The position numbers were made by a program, and so were the translations under genes. DNA of 64,000 nucleotides, taken from assembly GCF_007990635.1 (NCBI RefSeq), contig NZ_AP019846.1, positions 62,001 through 126,000 of the forward strand, in the 5' to 3' direction. This stretch comes from Leptotrichia hongkongensis. Lineage in GTDB: Bacteria > Fusobacteriota > Fusobacteriia > Fusobacteriales > Leptotrichiaceae. This document shows positions 23,736 through 32,900 of the stretch, piece by piece (positions within the stretch are counted from its first letter, which is position 1; every line of letters starts with the position of its first letter). The notes under the pieces are model-generated. The model was not told where the DNA came from, ran no database searches, and saw only the letters and a list, made by a program, of their open reading frames with translations.

Positions 23736-24117
23736 GTAATAATAAAACCTTCTGAAAATAGGAATAAATTTTTATAATAACTATTTCATAATTATTCAAC
23801 TTTTTTCTTTTTTATTTTCGTAGGATTGCTCATCGCCGCAAAACCTTATCTTGCAGTAAAGGTTTATCCTGATAATCAAAATATTTGGCAAGATTGCTAC
23901 GCAATAACCTATGGCTAGTCTACGACATTTTTCTGCACTGACAAAAAACTCGCTATGCTCAAACAGTTTTGCCAGCACAGAAAAACGCTCCGACAGATTA
24001 GTTTATGATAGATTTTGTTAAAAAAGTAAAAATTATATTTTAATTGTTTAAAAATATTAGGTTTTTATTTTTAAAAAAAAATTTTAATAAATTCGCTATT
24101 TAAACAGGGGTTTAGTA
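23736..24117 (+). repeat. MITE-like dispersed repeat, copy B (longest core)
   Basis: Same arms and core as copies A and C. A 64-base stretch is inserted after GATTGCTCATCGCCGCAAA, including AACCTTATCTTGCAGTAAAG and GATTGCTACGCAATAACC. The rearranged copy at 13563 also has part of this stretch, so it is probably ancestral and was lost from A and C. The right end is GGGGTTTAGTA. Confidence 0.85.
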
Positions 24118-24172
24118 TTAAAATGAAATTGAGAAACTTAAATAATATCAGAATTTTATAAAAAATAAAAAT
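24118..24172 (+). repeat. 55-bp imperfect direct repeat, right of repeat copy B
   Basis: Partner of 23681-23735. It also forms the leader of the TraX-like gene. Confidence 0.65.
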
Positions 24173-24189
24173 ACAAAGGGAGAATTGGT

Positions 24190-24930
24190 ATGAGTATATT
24201 TTATGGAAATAATAGATTTAGCAAGATAAGAGTCTTTTCAGGAGCACAATTAAAATATATCGCTTTTTTATCAATGTTGATTGATCACGTGAATAAGGCT
24301 TTGATGTATCCTTTGCTAACAGAAAATGGATTTTTAAGATATGTGAGCGATGTATTTGATATTTTGGGAAGAGTTGCATTTCCGCTTTTTATGTTTTTTC
24401 TTGTGGAAGGTTTTTTTAAAACAGGAAATAGATTCAAATATCTTTTAAATCTGATTGTTTTTGGAATTATTTCTGAAATTCCATTTGACTTGTTCCAGTC
24501 GGCAGTACTTTTTCAGCCAAATTCAAATAACGTAATGTTTACATTGGCTTTAGCATTAGTTATGATTTGGGTTATTGATGAATTGAAAGTGCCAAAATCA
24601 TATATAATTCCTCCAGTATTATGGTTTCCTGTTTCAATAATAATTGTTATAACAACTTGCCTGTTGTCCATGATTTGGGGATTGGATTATGAATATCACG
24701 GAATTTTGATTGCATATTTTTTCTATATATTTGGTAATAATCCAATATTATCAATTATAGGAGGATATCTTTCGATTGTTAAGACTCCGTGGGCTTTGTT
24801 AGGATTTGGCTTGACACTTGCTTATAATGGGGAGAGAGGAAAACAGAATAAAATTTTGAATTATTTGTTTTATCCTGTACATTTATTAATTTTGGGGTTA
24901 TTGAGGCTGTGTTTTAAAATAGGAATTTAG
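24190..24930 (+). CDS. TraX-family membrane protein
   Basis: A 246-residue integral membrane protein with about seven helices. Family marks are LKYIAFLSMLIDHVNKAL near residue 20, GRVAFPLFMFFLVEGFFKTGN near 75, and the ISEIPFDL and NNVMFTLALAL blocks. TraX of F plasmid acetylates pilin; chromosomal relatives are putative acyltransferases of unknown target. It is followed 20 bases later by a YczE-like gene, likely in one operon. The gene starts directly after the repeat copy and has a weak GGGAG site. Confidence 0.88.
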   Translation: MSIFYGNNRFSKIRVFSGAQLKYIAFLSMLIDHVNKALMYPLLTENGFLRYVSDVFDILGRVAFPLFMFFLVEGFFKTGNRFKYLLNLIVFGIISEIPFDLFQSAVLFQPNSNNVMFTLALALVMIWVIDELKVPKSYIIPPVLWFPVSIIIVITTCLLSMIWGLDYEYHGILIAYFFYIFGNNPILSIIGGYLSIVKTPWALLGFGLTLAYNGERGKQNKILNYLFYPVHLLILGLLRLCFKIGI

Positions 24931-24950
24931 AATGGAGAAATGGAGAGAAA

Positions 24951-25634
24951 ATGAATAGAATGATAAGAGCATATGGATTGCTCATATTACTTACAATATT
25001 AGCGGGGATGGAATTAGCGCTTTTGGTAAAGATGAACGTAGGAGTTGGGCCTTGGGATGCGATGGCACTGTCTTTTTCGTTTTTGACAGGAATAAAAATG
25101 GGAACAGTAGCGATAATATGTAATTATTTATGTGTATTGGGACAACTTATTTTACTAAAAAAGGAATTTAAAAAGATAAATTTTTTACAAATACCTATTT
25201 CTATGTTGCTGGGATATTCAATTAATTTTTTTGTATATGTAGTTTTTAAAAATATGGCATTTAGTAACTATATTTTCAGAATAACAACTAATATTATAGT
25301 ACTTGTATCAGTCGCTTTTACAATGGGAGCAATAGTAGTTTTGGGATTACCAACGTTTGCTTTGGAAGGTTTTTGCAGTGCGATTCATGCAAAAACTGGG
25401 ATTCCTTTTGCAAAATTTAGGCAATGGATAGATTTTTTCTGCGTTGGGCTTGTAGTTATTTTGACACTTGTATTTCCTATAGAATGGAGTCTGCGTGAAG
25501 GAACGATAATTAGCATGATTCTTTTTGGACCTTTACTTGGAATATTTATGCCAAGAATTGAAAAACTCTATGAAAAATGGGATTTAGTTGATGGAAAAAG
25601 TCAAATTGAGAAAGAAATAGAAGGATTGGAATAA
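24951..25634 (+). CDS. YczE/YitT-like membrane protein
   Basis: A 227-residue protein with about six membrane helices. The motif MNVGVGPWDAMALSFS near residue 28 and the later LPTFALEGFCSAIHAKTGIPFAKFRQWIDF are typical of the COG2364 (YczE/YyaS) family, whose biochemical role is unknown. A GGAGAG site lies before the ATG. It is probably co-transcribed with the TraX-like gene. Confidence 0.82.
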   Translation: MNRMIRAYGLLILLTILAGMELALLVKMNVGVGPWDAMALSFSFLTGIKMGTVAIICNYLCVLGQLILLKKEFKKINFLQIPISMLLGYSINFFVYVVFKNMAFSNYIFRITTNIIVLVSVAFTMGAIVVLGLPTFALEGFCSAIHAKTGIPFAKFRQWIDFFCVGLVVILTLVFPIEWSLREGTIISMILFGPLLGIFMPRIEKLYEKWDLVDGKSQIEKEIEGLE

Positions 25635-25672
25635 AAAATAAATTTTATAAAAAATATTGAAGGAGATTAGTT

Positions 25673-26059
25673 ATGAAAATAAATCATGTAGCAATTTATG
25701 TAAAAGATTTGGAAAAAACAAGGGAATTTTATGAGAAATATTTTGAAGCAAAGGCAAATGAGAAATATCATAATAAAAATACTGGATTACAGACTTACTT
25801 CCTAACTTTTCCAGATAGTGAAGCACGGCTTGAAATAATGTCACGTCCTGAACTTTCGGAAAGAAATGATAAAATAATGAATGAAGGCTTTATCCATCTT
25901 GCTTTTAGCGTTGGAAACAAAGAAAATGTCGATAAATTGACACAAAGACTTGTAAATGATGGGTTTAGATGTTTAAGCGGACCTAGGACGACTGGAGATG
26001 GATATTATGAGAGTGTTGTTGAGGATTGTGAAGGAAATTTGATTGAAATAACAGAATAA
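25673..26059 (+). CDS. VOC-family (glyoxalase-fold) protein
   Basis: A 128-residue single vicinal-oxygen-chelate domain. It starts MKINHVAIYVKDLEKTREFYEKYF, the classic first beta-alpha unit with a metal-ligand His. It continues with EARLEIMSRP, FIHLAFSVG and ends ESVVEDCEGNLIEITE, with the last Glu ligand. It resembles lactoylglutathione-lyase-like proteins; the substrate is unknown. There is a good AAGGAG site. Confidence 0.88.
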   Translation: MKINHVAIYVKDLEKTREFYEKYFEAKANEKYHNKNTGLQTYFLTFPDSEARLEIMSRPELSERNDKIMNEGFIHLAFSVGNKENVDKLTQRLVNDGFRCLSGPRTTGDGYYESVVEDCEGNLIEITE

Positions 26060-26152
26060 TAAAATATTTATTTGCAAATTGAGAAAAAAGATTTGAAGAG
26101 TATAATTACTAAAAAGACACATAAAAATTTACAGATAAGAGGAGTGGTAATT

Positions 26153-26746
26153 ATGTTTAAAAAATTAGAGAAAAATGGATTTTATTATGGATTTCCAGTA
26201 TTACTGATGACTACAAAAGATAAAGAAACTGGAAAAAGTAACATAACTCCGTTATCATCTTCATTTGTACTTGGAAAAACAATAGTTGTGGGAATAGGAT
26301 TTGGAAATAAAGGATTTAAGAATATTGAAGCTGGATCGGATGTAACTTTTAATGTTCCAGATGAAAACTTGTACGAAAGTGTGAAAAAGATTGAAAAATT
26401 TACAGGCGATACAGAAATATCAGAAGTAAAGCAGAATCTTGGATATATATACTGTGAAGATAAGTTTAAGATTGCAGGATTTACTGAACTAGCTAGTGAA
26501 ATGGTAAATTCTGTGAGAATAAAGGAGTGTCCAATTCACATAGAGGCAAAAGTTACAGATATTCAGAAAAAAGACTGGTTTGCCATAGTAACCTGTGAAA
26601 TACAGGGGATTTTTGTTGATGAAAAAATAATGAAGGATGATTCTCACATCGATACAAAGAAATGGAAACCATTAATTTATAAATTTAGGGAATATACCTC
26701 AACAGGCGATAGATTGGGATTGAATTTTAATTTTCAGGAAGTTTAA
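26153..26746 (+). CDS. flavin reductase-like FMN-binding protein
   Basis: A split-barrel flavin protein of 198 residues: FPVLLMTTKD, then NITPLSSSFVLGKTIVVGIG, with NVPDENL and a C-terminal REYTSTGDRLGLNF. This is the flavin_reduct family (FMN-dependent NADH reductases and relatives). I start at ATG 26153, which has AGAGGAG upstream; the frame is open back to a TTG at 26072, but that lacks a ribosome site and the extra residues look non-conserved. It follows the VOC gene by about 90 bases. Confidence 0.83.
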   Translation: MFKKLEKNGFYYGFPVLLMTTKDKETGKSNITPLSSSFVLGKTIVVGIGFGNKGFKNIEAGSDVTFNVPDENLYESVKKIEKFTGDTEISEVKQNLGYIYCEDKFKIAGFTELASEMVNSVRIKECPIHIEAKVTDIQKKDWFAIVTCEIQGIFVDEKIMKDDSHIDTKKWKPLIYKFREYTSTGDRLGLNFNFQEV

Positions 26747-26835
26747 GAAGAATTTGGAAGTTATTAAAATCAAAGATTCTGTTGTCTTTCAAGAAAGGTT
26801 ATTTTAAAAAATTGTTTTTTTGATAATTGTTTAAA

Positions 26836-27393
26836 TTAAAAATTTTTAATACCGTTGTAAACAAGACTTTCTATTGTCTCTATAAAATTTTGCAATGGTA
26901 TTTTTTTTCCATCATTTATCCACTGCTTATAACTTCCTAAAATAGATGAAAATACAAATGATAAAATAATATTACGTAGATAGGGCTCTTTTTCTTTAAA
27001 AAATTCTGACTTTTCCCATGTTTTTTTAATAATATTGTTTATCATTTTTTGTAATACATAATCATTTTTTGAATCAATTATTATTTTGTCGTGAGCATTT
27101 CCATAAATTTCTGAAAAATCAATAAAAGTATTAATAATATTTTTTAAATCTTTAGGAAAAGAAAGCAATGAAAATTTTTGTATATATTCGTCAGTAATTT
27201 TGTCTTGTATTTCTAAAAATAAGTTATCAATGGATGAATAATAACGATAGAAAGTTTTTTTGCTAATTTCAGCTTTTTCAATTAATTCTTTTACAGTTAT
27301 TTTTTCATAATCCTTTCCTTTAAAAAGTTCAATAAAGGACTTGTGAATATTCCTTATTGTTTTTTTAATTCTTATATCTTCATAATTAATCAT
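26836..27393 (-). CDS. TetR-family repressor
   Basis: A 185-residue regulator. The N-terminal helix-turn-helix (ITVKELIEKAEISKKTFYRYYSS, residues about 33-55) is typical of the TetR/AcrR family and is followed by an all-helical ligand domain. It is divergent from the old-yellow-enzyme gene across 250 bases, so it probably controls that gene and itself. Confidence 0.9.
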   Translation of the reverse strand: MINYEDIRIKKTIRNIHKSFIELFKGKDYEKITVKELIEKAEISKKTFYRYYSSIDNLFLEIQDKITDEYIQKFSLLSFPKDLKNIINTFIDFSEIYGNAHDKIIIDSKNDYVLQKMINNIIKKTWEKSEFFKEKEPYLRNIILSFVFSSILGSYKQWINDGKKIPLQNFIETIESLVYNGIKNF

Positions 27394-27546
27394 AGTTTTA
27401 CCAGTTTCCTTTCTAAAATAAACTCAAAAATAGTTAAAATTCAAATAATAGAAATTATATAAATTGATAATTTGTAATAGTTTTAAATTTTTTATGCTAT
27501 AAGGAATTTTACAATGAAAAATACTAAAATGCAACTTTTTTGTACC

Positions 27547-27568
27547 AAAAGTGTCAAAAGATACTTTT
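27547..27568. promoter_or_regulatory. candidate TetR operator palindrome
   Basis: AAAAGTGT and ATACTTTT are complementary (one G-T) around CAAAAG, in the divergent TetR/oxidoreductase spacer. Confidence 0.4.
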
Positions 27569-27645
27569 AATAACTAAAAGTTTCTCAAAATAGAAATAAA
27601 TATGTTAAACTTGTATAGTGAAATATAATAAGTGAAAGGATAAAT

Positions 27646-28872
27646 ATGGAAAATCAAATATTATTTACTCCGTTAAAATTAAAAAATGGAGCAGTTATAA
27701 AAAATCGTTTTTTAAAATCTGCAATGAGCGAGGGAATGGCAAATTCTAAAACTAATTCTCCAAATGAGTTGCATGTGAATTTATATAGAAAATGGGCAAA
27801 CGGAGGGACAGGACTTCTGATAACGGGAAATGTTATGATAGATAGACAGGCTTTAGGCGAGCCAGGAAATGTAGTAATAGAAGACGAAAGAGACATGGAA
27901 ATGCTTAAAAAATCGGCAGAAGCAGGGAAAGAAAATAATACACATATATGGATGCAGATAAACCATCCAGGAAAACAGGCTCCTAAAAGTGTAGCAAAAG
28001 AATCTGTTGCACCAAGCGCTATAGAAATTCAAGGAGATTTGAAAAGTGGATTTGTAAAGCCAAGGGAACTTACAAAAGATGAAATAAAAAATTTGATAAA
28101 ACGTTTTGGAAAAGCAGCGGAAATTGCTAAAAAATCAGGTTTTACAGGAGTTCAAATACATGGAGCACACGGATATTTAATAAGCCAGTTTTTATCATCT
28201 GCAGATAATGTGAGAAACGATGAATATGGCGGAAGCATAGAAAATAGAATGAGATTTTTAGTTGATGTATATAATGAAATGAGAGAAAAAGTAGGAAAAG
28301 AATTTCCGATAGGATTAAAAATAAATTCATCAGATTTTAGTAACAATGGATTTACAGAAGAGGAGTCTATTATTGTTATAAAAAAAATGTCCGAAATAGG
28401 AGTAGATCTTATAGAAATATCAGGTGGAAATTATGAAAATTCTAAAATGCTTTCTGAAAGAGGGGATAATGAAAAGGTATTTTTTATAGATTATGCTAAA
28501 AAAGTATTGTCGTTAATAGATACGCCTATCGTAGTTACAGGAGGATTTAAAAAGGTAGAAACTATGCAAAAAGCTATCGAAAAAGAAAAAATATCCATGA
28601 TAGGAATTGCAAGACCCATAGTAATATATCCAAATTTGCCTAATGAAATCAAAGAAGGGCATATATCATCAGTTTCCTTAGAAAGATTAACAACTGGGTT
28701 TAGAGGATTGGATAAAAAATTAGGAGGTCTTATAGGGCTAAGCTATTATGAGCAGCAAATCCGAAGACTTGCAGAGAATAAACCTGTAAAAATTCATAAA
28801 AATGCCTGGAGTCCGCTATTATTTACAATATTGTATCATGGAAAGAATGCGTTAAAACCTAGACGAAGATAG
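27646..28872 (+). CDS. NADH:flavin oxidoreductase (old yellow enzyme family)
   Basis: A 408-residue FMN enzyme with a TIM barrel. Visible are LFTPLKLKNGAVIKNRFLKSAMSE at the N-terminus, GVQIHGAHGYLISQFLS with the substrate-binding His pair, and YGGSIENRMRF. VVTGGF and IGIARP form the phosphate-binding end. There is no C-terminal 4Fe-4S or second flavin domain, so this is a short ene-reductase type. It is divergent from a TetR gene and likely induced by electrophiles. The GAAAGGA site is adequate. Confidence 0.9.
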   Translation: MENQILFTPLKLKNGAVIKNRFLKSAMSEGMANSKTNSPNELHVNLYRKWANGGTGLLITGNVMIDRQALGEPGNVVIEDERDMEMLKKSAEAGKENNTHIWMQINHPGKQAPKSVAKESVAPSAIEIQGDLKSGFVKPRELTKDEIKNLIKRFGKAAEIAKKSGFTGVQIHGAHGYLISQFLSSADNVRNDEYGGSIENRMRFLVDVYNEMREKVGKEFPIGLKINSSDFSNNGFTEEESIIVIKKMSEIGVDLIEISGGNYENSKMLSERGDNEKVFFIDYAKKVLSLIDTPIVVTGGFKKVETMQKAIEKEKISMIGIARPIVIYPNLPNEIKEGHISSVSLERLTTGFRGLDKKLGGLIGLSYYEQQIRRLAENKPVKIHKNAWSPLLFTILYHGKNALKPRRR

Positions 28873-28919
28873 GTTTAGTTAAATTAAATAAAGATTGTTA
28901 AATTTTATCAGAATCTTTA

Positions 28920-28953
28920 ACCTCATAGGTAAATATATCTATGGGGGTTTTTA
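28920..28953 (+). terminator. terminator after oxidoreductase gene
   Basis: CCTCATAG pairs with CTATGGGG, followed by TTTTT. Confidence 0.7.
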
Positions 28954-29045
28954 TATTAAAGTAAAAAAGAATTTGGGAAATAAAAGAGAAGTGTGTTAAA
29001 ATGAGAATAGAAAGATATATGGCTAGTAAAGGAGAGTTTACAGAA

Positions 29046-30749
29046 ATGAAAAATTATAAAGAATTAGAAAAAATATTATTTTCAATGGATGGAAAAAGTT
29101 ATTCGCTGTATAAGTCGCTTAAAGGGGAATATAGGTTTGAAAAATATATTCTTGCGATTGATCATGTGCAGTCGGATCCTTATGCTCCGCCTTCAAAAAT
29201 GAGAGTTGTAATGGATAGGAAAATTTGCGGGATTCCTTGTCAGCTGACAGATACGAAGGATAAGAATATTGCAGTTTCGGATTTTCTTACGAGAAATTTT
29301 TACAGGGAAATTCAGAAAAGTGGGAATGACAGTACAGGAACTGGGGGAAGTGGAAGAATTTTTATTGACAGGTGTGGACAGGAAATCTTGGAAAGAACTT
29401 CGGTTATGATAAAGGGAGATAAAGTTGAAGTGAGGTTTGAAATGGGGATGCCTGCGAGAGGCAGACAGATAATGGGAAAAGCCGCACAGAAAATTATTTT
29501 TGAACAGTTGCCTGAAATTGTCGAAAAATCCATTATTTATGATAATTTGAATAAAAAAGCGTTAAATGAGCAGGTAATTCTAGTGCTGGATCAGGAATAT
29601 GCGAGAAAAATGTTGAAGGAAAAAGGGCTTGTTGCATTTGTGGCTAATGATTCTGTGCTTCCACGTGAAAGTGGAGTTTCGGATAGACCTATGAAAAATG
29701 CAGTTAAGTTTAAAAGTCCAGAAAAATTTGAGATTACATTAAAGCTTCCAAGTGGGAAAGAAATAAGCGGAATGGGGATTCCAAAAGGAATTACGCTAAT
29801 TGTGGGTGGAGGTTATCACGGTAAATCCACGTTGCTTGCGGCACTTGAAAGAGGAGTTTACAACCATATTGCTCAAGATGGGCGTGAATTTATAATTTCT
29901 GAATCGGATGCGGTAAAAATATGTGCGGAAGATGGAAGAAATGTGGAAAAGGTGAATATAAGCGGATTTATCAATAACTTGCCACAAAATAAGGATACAA
30001 GGGCTTTTTCAACTGAAAATGCGAGCGGAAGCACGTCGCAGGCGGCAAATGTGGCTGAAGCACTGGAATATGGGACTTCTTTGCTTCTAATAGATGAGGA
30101 CACTTCGGCTACAAATTTTATGATTCGTGACGGAAGAATGCAAAAACTTGTGGCAAAGGAAAAAGAGCCGATAACACCGTTTATTGACAGGGTAAAGGAA
30201 CTTTATGACAATTTTGGAGTTTCTACGATATTGATTGTCGGCGGCTCTGGAGATTATTTTGATGTGGCAAATCACGTTATAATGATGGATGAATATGTGC
30301 TAAAAGATGTAACAGAAAAAGCAAAAGAGATTGCAAATTTGGATGAAAACAAGCGAGAATTTTCTTCAAATGATAAATTTCAAGGAATTACACAGCGAAT
30401 TCCACTCAAAAAAAGTTTTTCACAATCTGGAAAACTCGATAAAACAAAAGCCAAAGGGAAATGCAGCATTCTGTATGGAAAGGAATTAATCGACATTTCA
30501 GGGCTGGAGCAGCTTGTGGATGACAGCCAGACAAACTGCATTGCTGTAATGATTGACTATTTTAAAAATAAAGTGCTGGATGAAAAACTGACACTTTCGC
30601 AAACGGCTGACAGGATTTATGAAAAGATTGAAAAGGACGGGCTTGATTCAATTTCTTCGTACACAGGGCATCCAGGAAATTTGGCATTGCCTAGAAAACA
30701 GGAATTTTGTGGGGCGGTGAATAGGTATAGGAAGTTGAAAATAAAATAA
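29046..30749 (+). CDS. predicted ABC-class ATPase (PF09818-like)
   Basis: A soluble P-loop protein of about 567 residues belonging to the ABC_ATPase family of unknown function. Family marks are the N-terminal YILAIDHVQSDPYAPPSKMR, GSGRIFIDRCGQEIL, the P-loop GGGYHGKSTLL, a Walker B-like LLIDEDTSATNFMIRD, and VGGSGDYFDVANHVIMMD. I prefer ATG 29046 because the family normally begins just before the KELEKIL-type helix and GGAG lies 11 bases upstream. The frame also has an ATG at 29001 with a weak AGAGAAG site. It has no membrane partner. Confidence 0.85.
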   Translation: MKNYKELEKILFSMDGKSYSLYKSLKGEYRFEKYILAIDHVQSDPYAPPSKMRVVMDRKICGIPCQLTDTKDKNIAVSDFLTRNFYREIQKSGNDSTGTGGSGRIFIDRCGQEILERTSVMIKGDKVEVRFEMGMPARGRQIMGKAAQKIIFEQLPEIVEKSIIYDNLNKKALNEQVILVLDQEYARKMLKEKGLVAFVANDSVLPRESGVSDRPMKNAVKFKSPEKFEITLKLPSGKEISGMGIPKGITLIVGGGYHGKSTLLAALERGVYNHIAQDGREFIISESDAVKICAEDGRNVEKVNISGFINNLPQNKDTRAFSTENASGSTSQAANVAEALEYGTSLLLIDEDTSATNFMIRDGRMQKLVAKEKEPITPFIDRVKELYDNFGVSTILIVGGSGDYFDVANHVIMMDEYVLKDVTEKAKEIANLDENKREFSSNDKFQGITQRIPLKKSFSQSGKLDKTKAKGKCSILYGKELIDISGLEQLVDDSQTNCIAVMIDYFKNKVLDEKLTLSQTADRIYEKIEKDGLDSISSYTGHPGNLALPRKQEFCGAVNRYRKLKIK

Positions 30750-30840
30750 TCTTTTTATAAATGATAAAGGGAAGAATTTATTTGAGTAAACAGTAAAATA
30801 GAATTTGAAAATTAGATACTATTAGTTTAAAATGAAATAG

Positions 30841-30886
30841 AAAAAAGACTTGCTTGGAATAGTAAATTCTGAGTCTAGTCTTTTTT
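30841..30886 (+). terminator. terminator after ABC-class ATPase gene
   Basis: AAAAAAGACT pairs perfectly with AGTCTTTTTT. Confidence 0.8.
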
Positions 30887-30904
30887 GTTTATAACTTTAT
30901 TTTT

Positions 30905-30924
30905 ATACTATTTTCCGTTTAAAT
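30905..30924. repeat. isolated terminal repeat of the dispersed element
   Basis: ATACTATTTTCCGTTTAAAT resembles the reversed right end of copy C; no body follows. Confidence 0.4.
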
Positions 30925-31030
30925 AGTAGAAATCAAAAAATTTATGAGATTAAAGTCATTTTTTTATAGGGCTATGCTATTGTATAATCTATGTAGCTAT
31001 TAAAATATCCTTTAATTAAATTTAATTATT

Positions 31031-31432
31031 AATACTAAATCCCTTTTGAAAATAAGAATAAATTTTTATAATAGAATTGTTTAATAATTAATTCGTAATC
31101 ATTCAACTAAATTATTTTTTATTATTTTTTGGACATTTTATTAATAAATATTTTTTCATATTACTATGTTTTTTCTTTTTTATTTTCGTAGGATTGCTCA
31201 TTGCTGCAAATCCTACAACCTATGGCTAGTCTACGACATTTTTCTGCACTGACAAAAAACTCGCTATGCTCAGACAGTTTTGCCAGCACAGAAAAATGCT
31301 CCGACGGATTAGTTTACACTAAGTTCTATTTAAAAAATGAAAATCATATCTTAAATTACTTGAAAATATTAGGTTTATATCCTTTATTGAAAAAGTTTGT
31401 AATAAATTCGTTATTTAAATAGGAAATAGTAT
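31031..31432 (+). repeat. MITE-like dispersed repeat, copy C
   Basis: Begins ATACTAAATCCCTTTTGAAA and ends TTTAAATAGGAAATAGTAT. The core 31186-31310 differs from copy A by only a few bases. An extra AT-rich stretch (about 31110-31170) lies before the core. A 73-codon frame inside it is not considered a gene. Confidence 0.85.
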
Positions 31433-31547
31433 GAAATTATTTTAAATAAAGATATTCGGTAAAAATTAATTTCTCGTATTTTAATAAAAACAGCTTGATT
31501 CTAAAAAAATAACCATTGATTTTTGCAACAATAGTTATCTAAAAATT

Positions 31548-32099
31548 CTAATTTTCTTCTTTCAAATTATATTTCTTTACATAATCTTCCATCATTTTCA
31601 CTGCTATTGGTCTATTAAACCTTCTTGCAAATTCAATTACTGTTAATCCCCATTTATCTTTTACTAAAAGAGGAAGTCCTGGTTGAGAAAATATCAGTTG
31701 GTATAACGGTAACATTTCTATTTCAGGAGTACCGATATTAAATAATCCTTTGAATGAAACCGTTTTCTCTTTCTTATATATTGTTGTTATATCTGCACCT
31801 TTTTCCAATAATGTTTTACACAATATTGTCATTTTTATTATATCTCGTCGTCCATGATAAAATAATGGAAAGAACAAACTCATCCCGTCTTCTCTTACTA
31901 TTTTAACATCTGCCCCTTTATTTATTAAAAAATTAGCAATTTCATAACGTGCAGTACTATCATTATTTGCTAATGCATGAAATAATATACTATCTCCTGA
32001 TGCATCTCCAATTTTTTCATCTCCTTTTTTGAATATTTCTATAACGTCCTTTAATGTTCCAAATCTTACTGCTTCCCATATTGTTGTATATTCTGACAT
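31548..32099 (-). CDS. ankyrin-repeat protein
   Basis: A 183-residue soluble protein with about three or four ankyrin units: DVIEIFKKGDEKIGDASGDS, LFHALANNDSTARYEIANFLI, then NKGADVKIVREDGMSLFFPL, LEKGADITTIY and a final GLTVIEFARRFNRPIAVKMM. It is a protein-binding scaffold. Small ankyrin proteins beside small secreted or membrane proteins are often immunity or anti-toxin partners, but that is only suggested here. AGGAG precedes the ATG. The upstream gene on the same strand is about 95 bases away. Confidence 0.82.
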   Translation of the reverse strand: MSEYTTIWEAVRFGTLKDVIEIFKKGDEKIGDASGDSILFHALANNDSTARYEIANFLINKGADVKIVREDGMSLFFPLFYHGRRDIIKMTILCKTLLEKGADITTIYKKEKTVSFKGLFNIGTPEIEMLPLYQLIFSQPGLPLLVKDKWGLTVIEFARRFNRPIAVKMMEDYVKKYNLKEEN

Positions 32100-32192
32100 T
32101 TTAATATCTCCTTTTTTAATTTTAATGCTTCATTTTTTGTTTTTAAAAATATTTAAAATCCAAAGTTGTTTTTCATTCTTATTCTAGTATTT

Positions 32193-32576
32193 TTAATAAT
32201 TGCCTTTCAGCACTTCTACTAGCACACATCTATTTTCTATATTCTTTTCAGGATACTTGTCTATATTTTTTAATATATTTTTCTTTTCTTTTTCTGGTAC
32301 TGAAATATATTTTGTTTTTGCTTCCTTATCAATTCCAAATGCTATCCCAAATAATTTTCTTTTTGTATAAAACCATTTTTTTCCAACTATTTCATAAGCA
32401 TAATCTGTAGCTTCTCTTAATGAAGTAAAAAATTCATCTTGATTAGCAATTTCTCGCATTTTTCCGTTTTTGTCATCTATATAAAATTTTATTTGCCTTT
32501 CTTTAAAAATCTTATAATTTTTTTCATAATATTCTTTTCTATTTGCCATATAGTGATTATTTGGACAATCCGACAC
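32193..32576 (-). CDS. hypothetical protein, N-terminus frameshifted
   Basis: The open frame from GTG 32576 gives 127 residues with no ribosome site. The real start is very likely ATG 32669 (AAAGGAAATCAACT ahead): MNKF, then an out-of-frame membrane helix KLLLLFTFIAAIGLFYKNHL, continuing in frame into RINVSDCPNNHYMANRKEYY. One T added to the T-run after AAG (five T at present, near 32655-32660) would restore about 159 residues. The protein would be a one-helix anchored protein with a soluble domain. The family is not recognised. Confidence 0.5.
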   Translation of the reverse strand: MSDCPNNHYMANRKEYYEKNYKIFKERQIKFYIDDKNGKMREIANQDEFFTSLREATDYAYEIVGKKWFYTKRKLFGIAFGIDKEAKTKYISVPEKEKKNILKNIDKYPEKNIENRCVLVEVLKGNY

Positions 32577-32679
32577 ATTTATTCTTACTTTTTTTAAATG
32601 ATTTTTATAAAATAGACCAATAGCAGCTATAAAAGTAAATAATAATAATAATTTAAAAACTTATTCATAGTTGATTTCC

Positions 32680-32900
32680 TTTCTTTATTTTATAGGTATT
32701 TTCATTTGTTGTTTTTGAATTATATTTTGTATATTATTTATATAATCTGGCTTGTATTCTAATATAGCAGAATTTTTCTAAAAATTTATAATTTCTATTT
32801 TGCTTTTAAATAGTTCTTTTATAAATTGCTTCTCTTGCTAGGAGATTTTGTTTTGTTATTATAGCATATATTGTACTATTTTTTCTATATACTCATTATA
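32680..32900 (-). pseudogene. fossil of the 18-19 kb membrane-protein gene family
   Basis: On the minus strand the upstream region TATAGCATATAT-TATTTTTT and the start LKELFKSKIEIINF parallel the promoter and start (MKEMFKSKIEIIEF) of the gene at 19074. The frame then stops and continues as a different C-terminal tail, NSAILEYKPDYINN, ending at about 32690. The ATG is lost. It looks like a fusion of two gene remnants by deletion. Confidence 0.45.

Noticed and set aside
23796-23978. 60-codon minus-strand frame in repeat copy B
   Set aside because: Same reasoning: it is a shadow of the repeat core, not conserved as a frame among copies.
31201-31422. 73-codon frame in repeat copy C
   Set aside because: It is part of the dispersed repeat, has no ribosome site, and the same region in copies A and B does not keep the frame.
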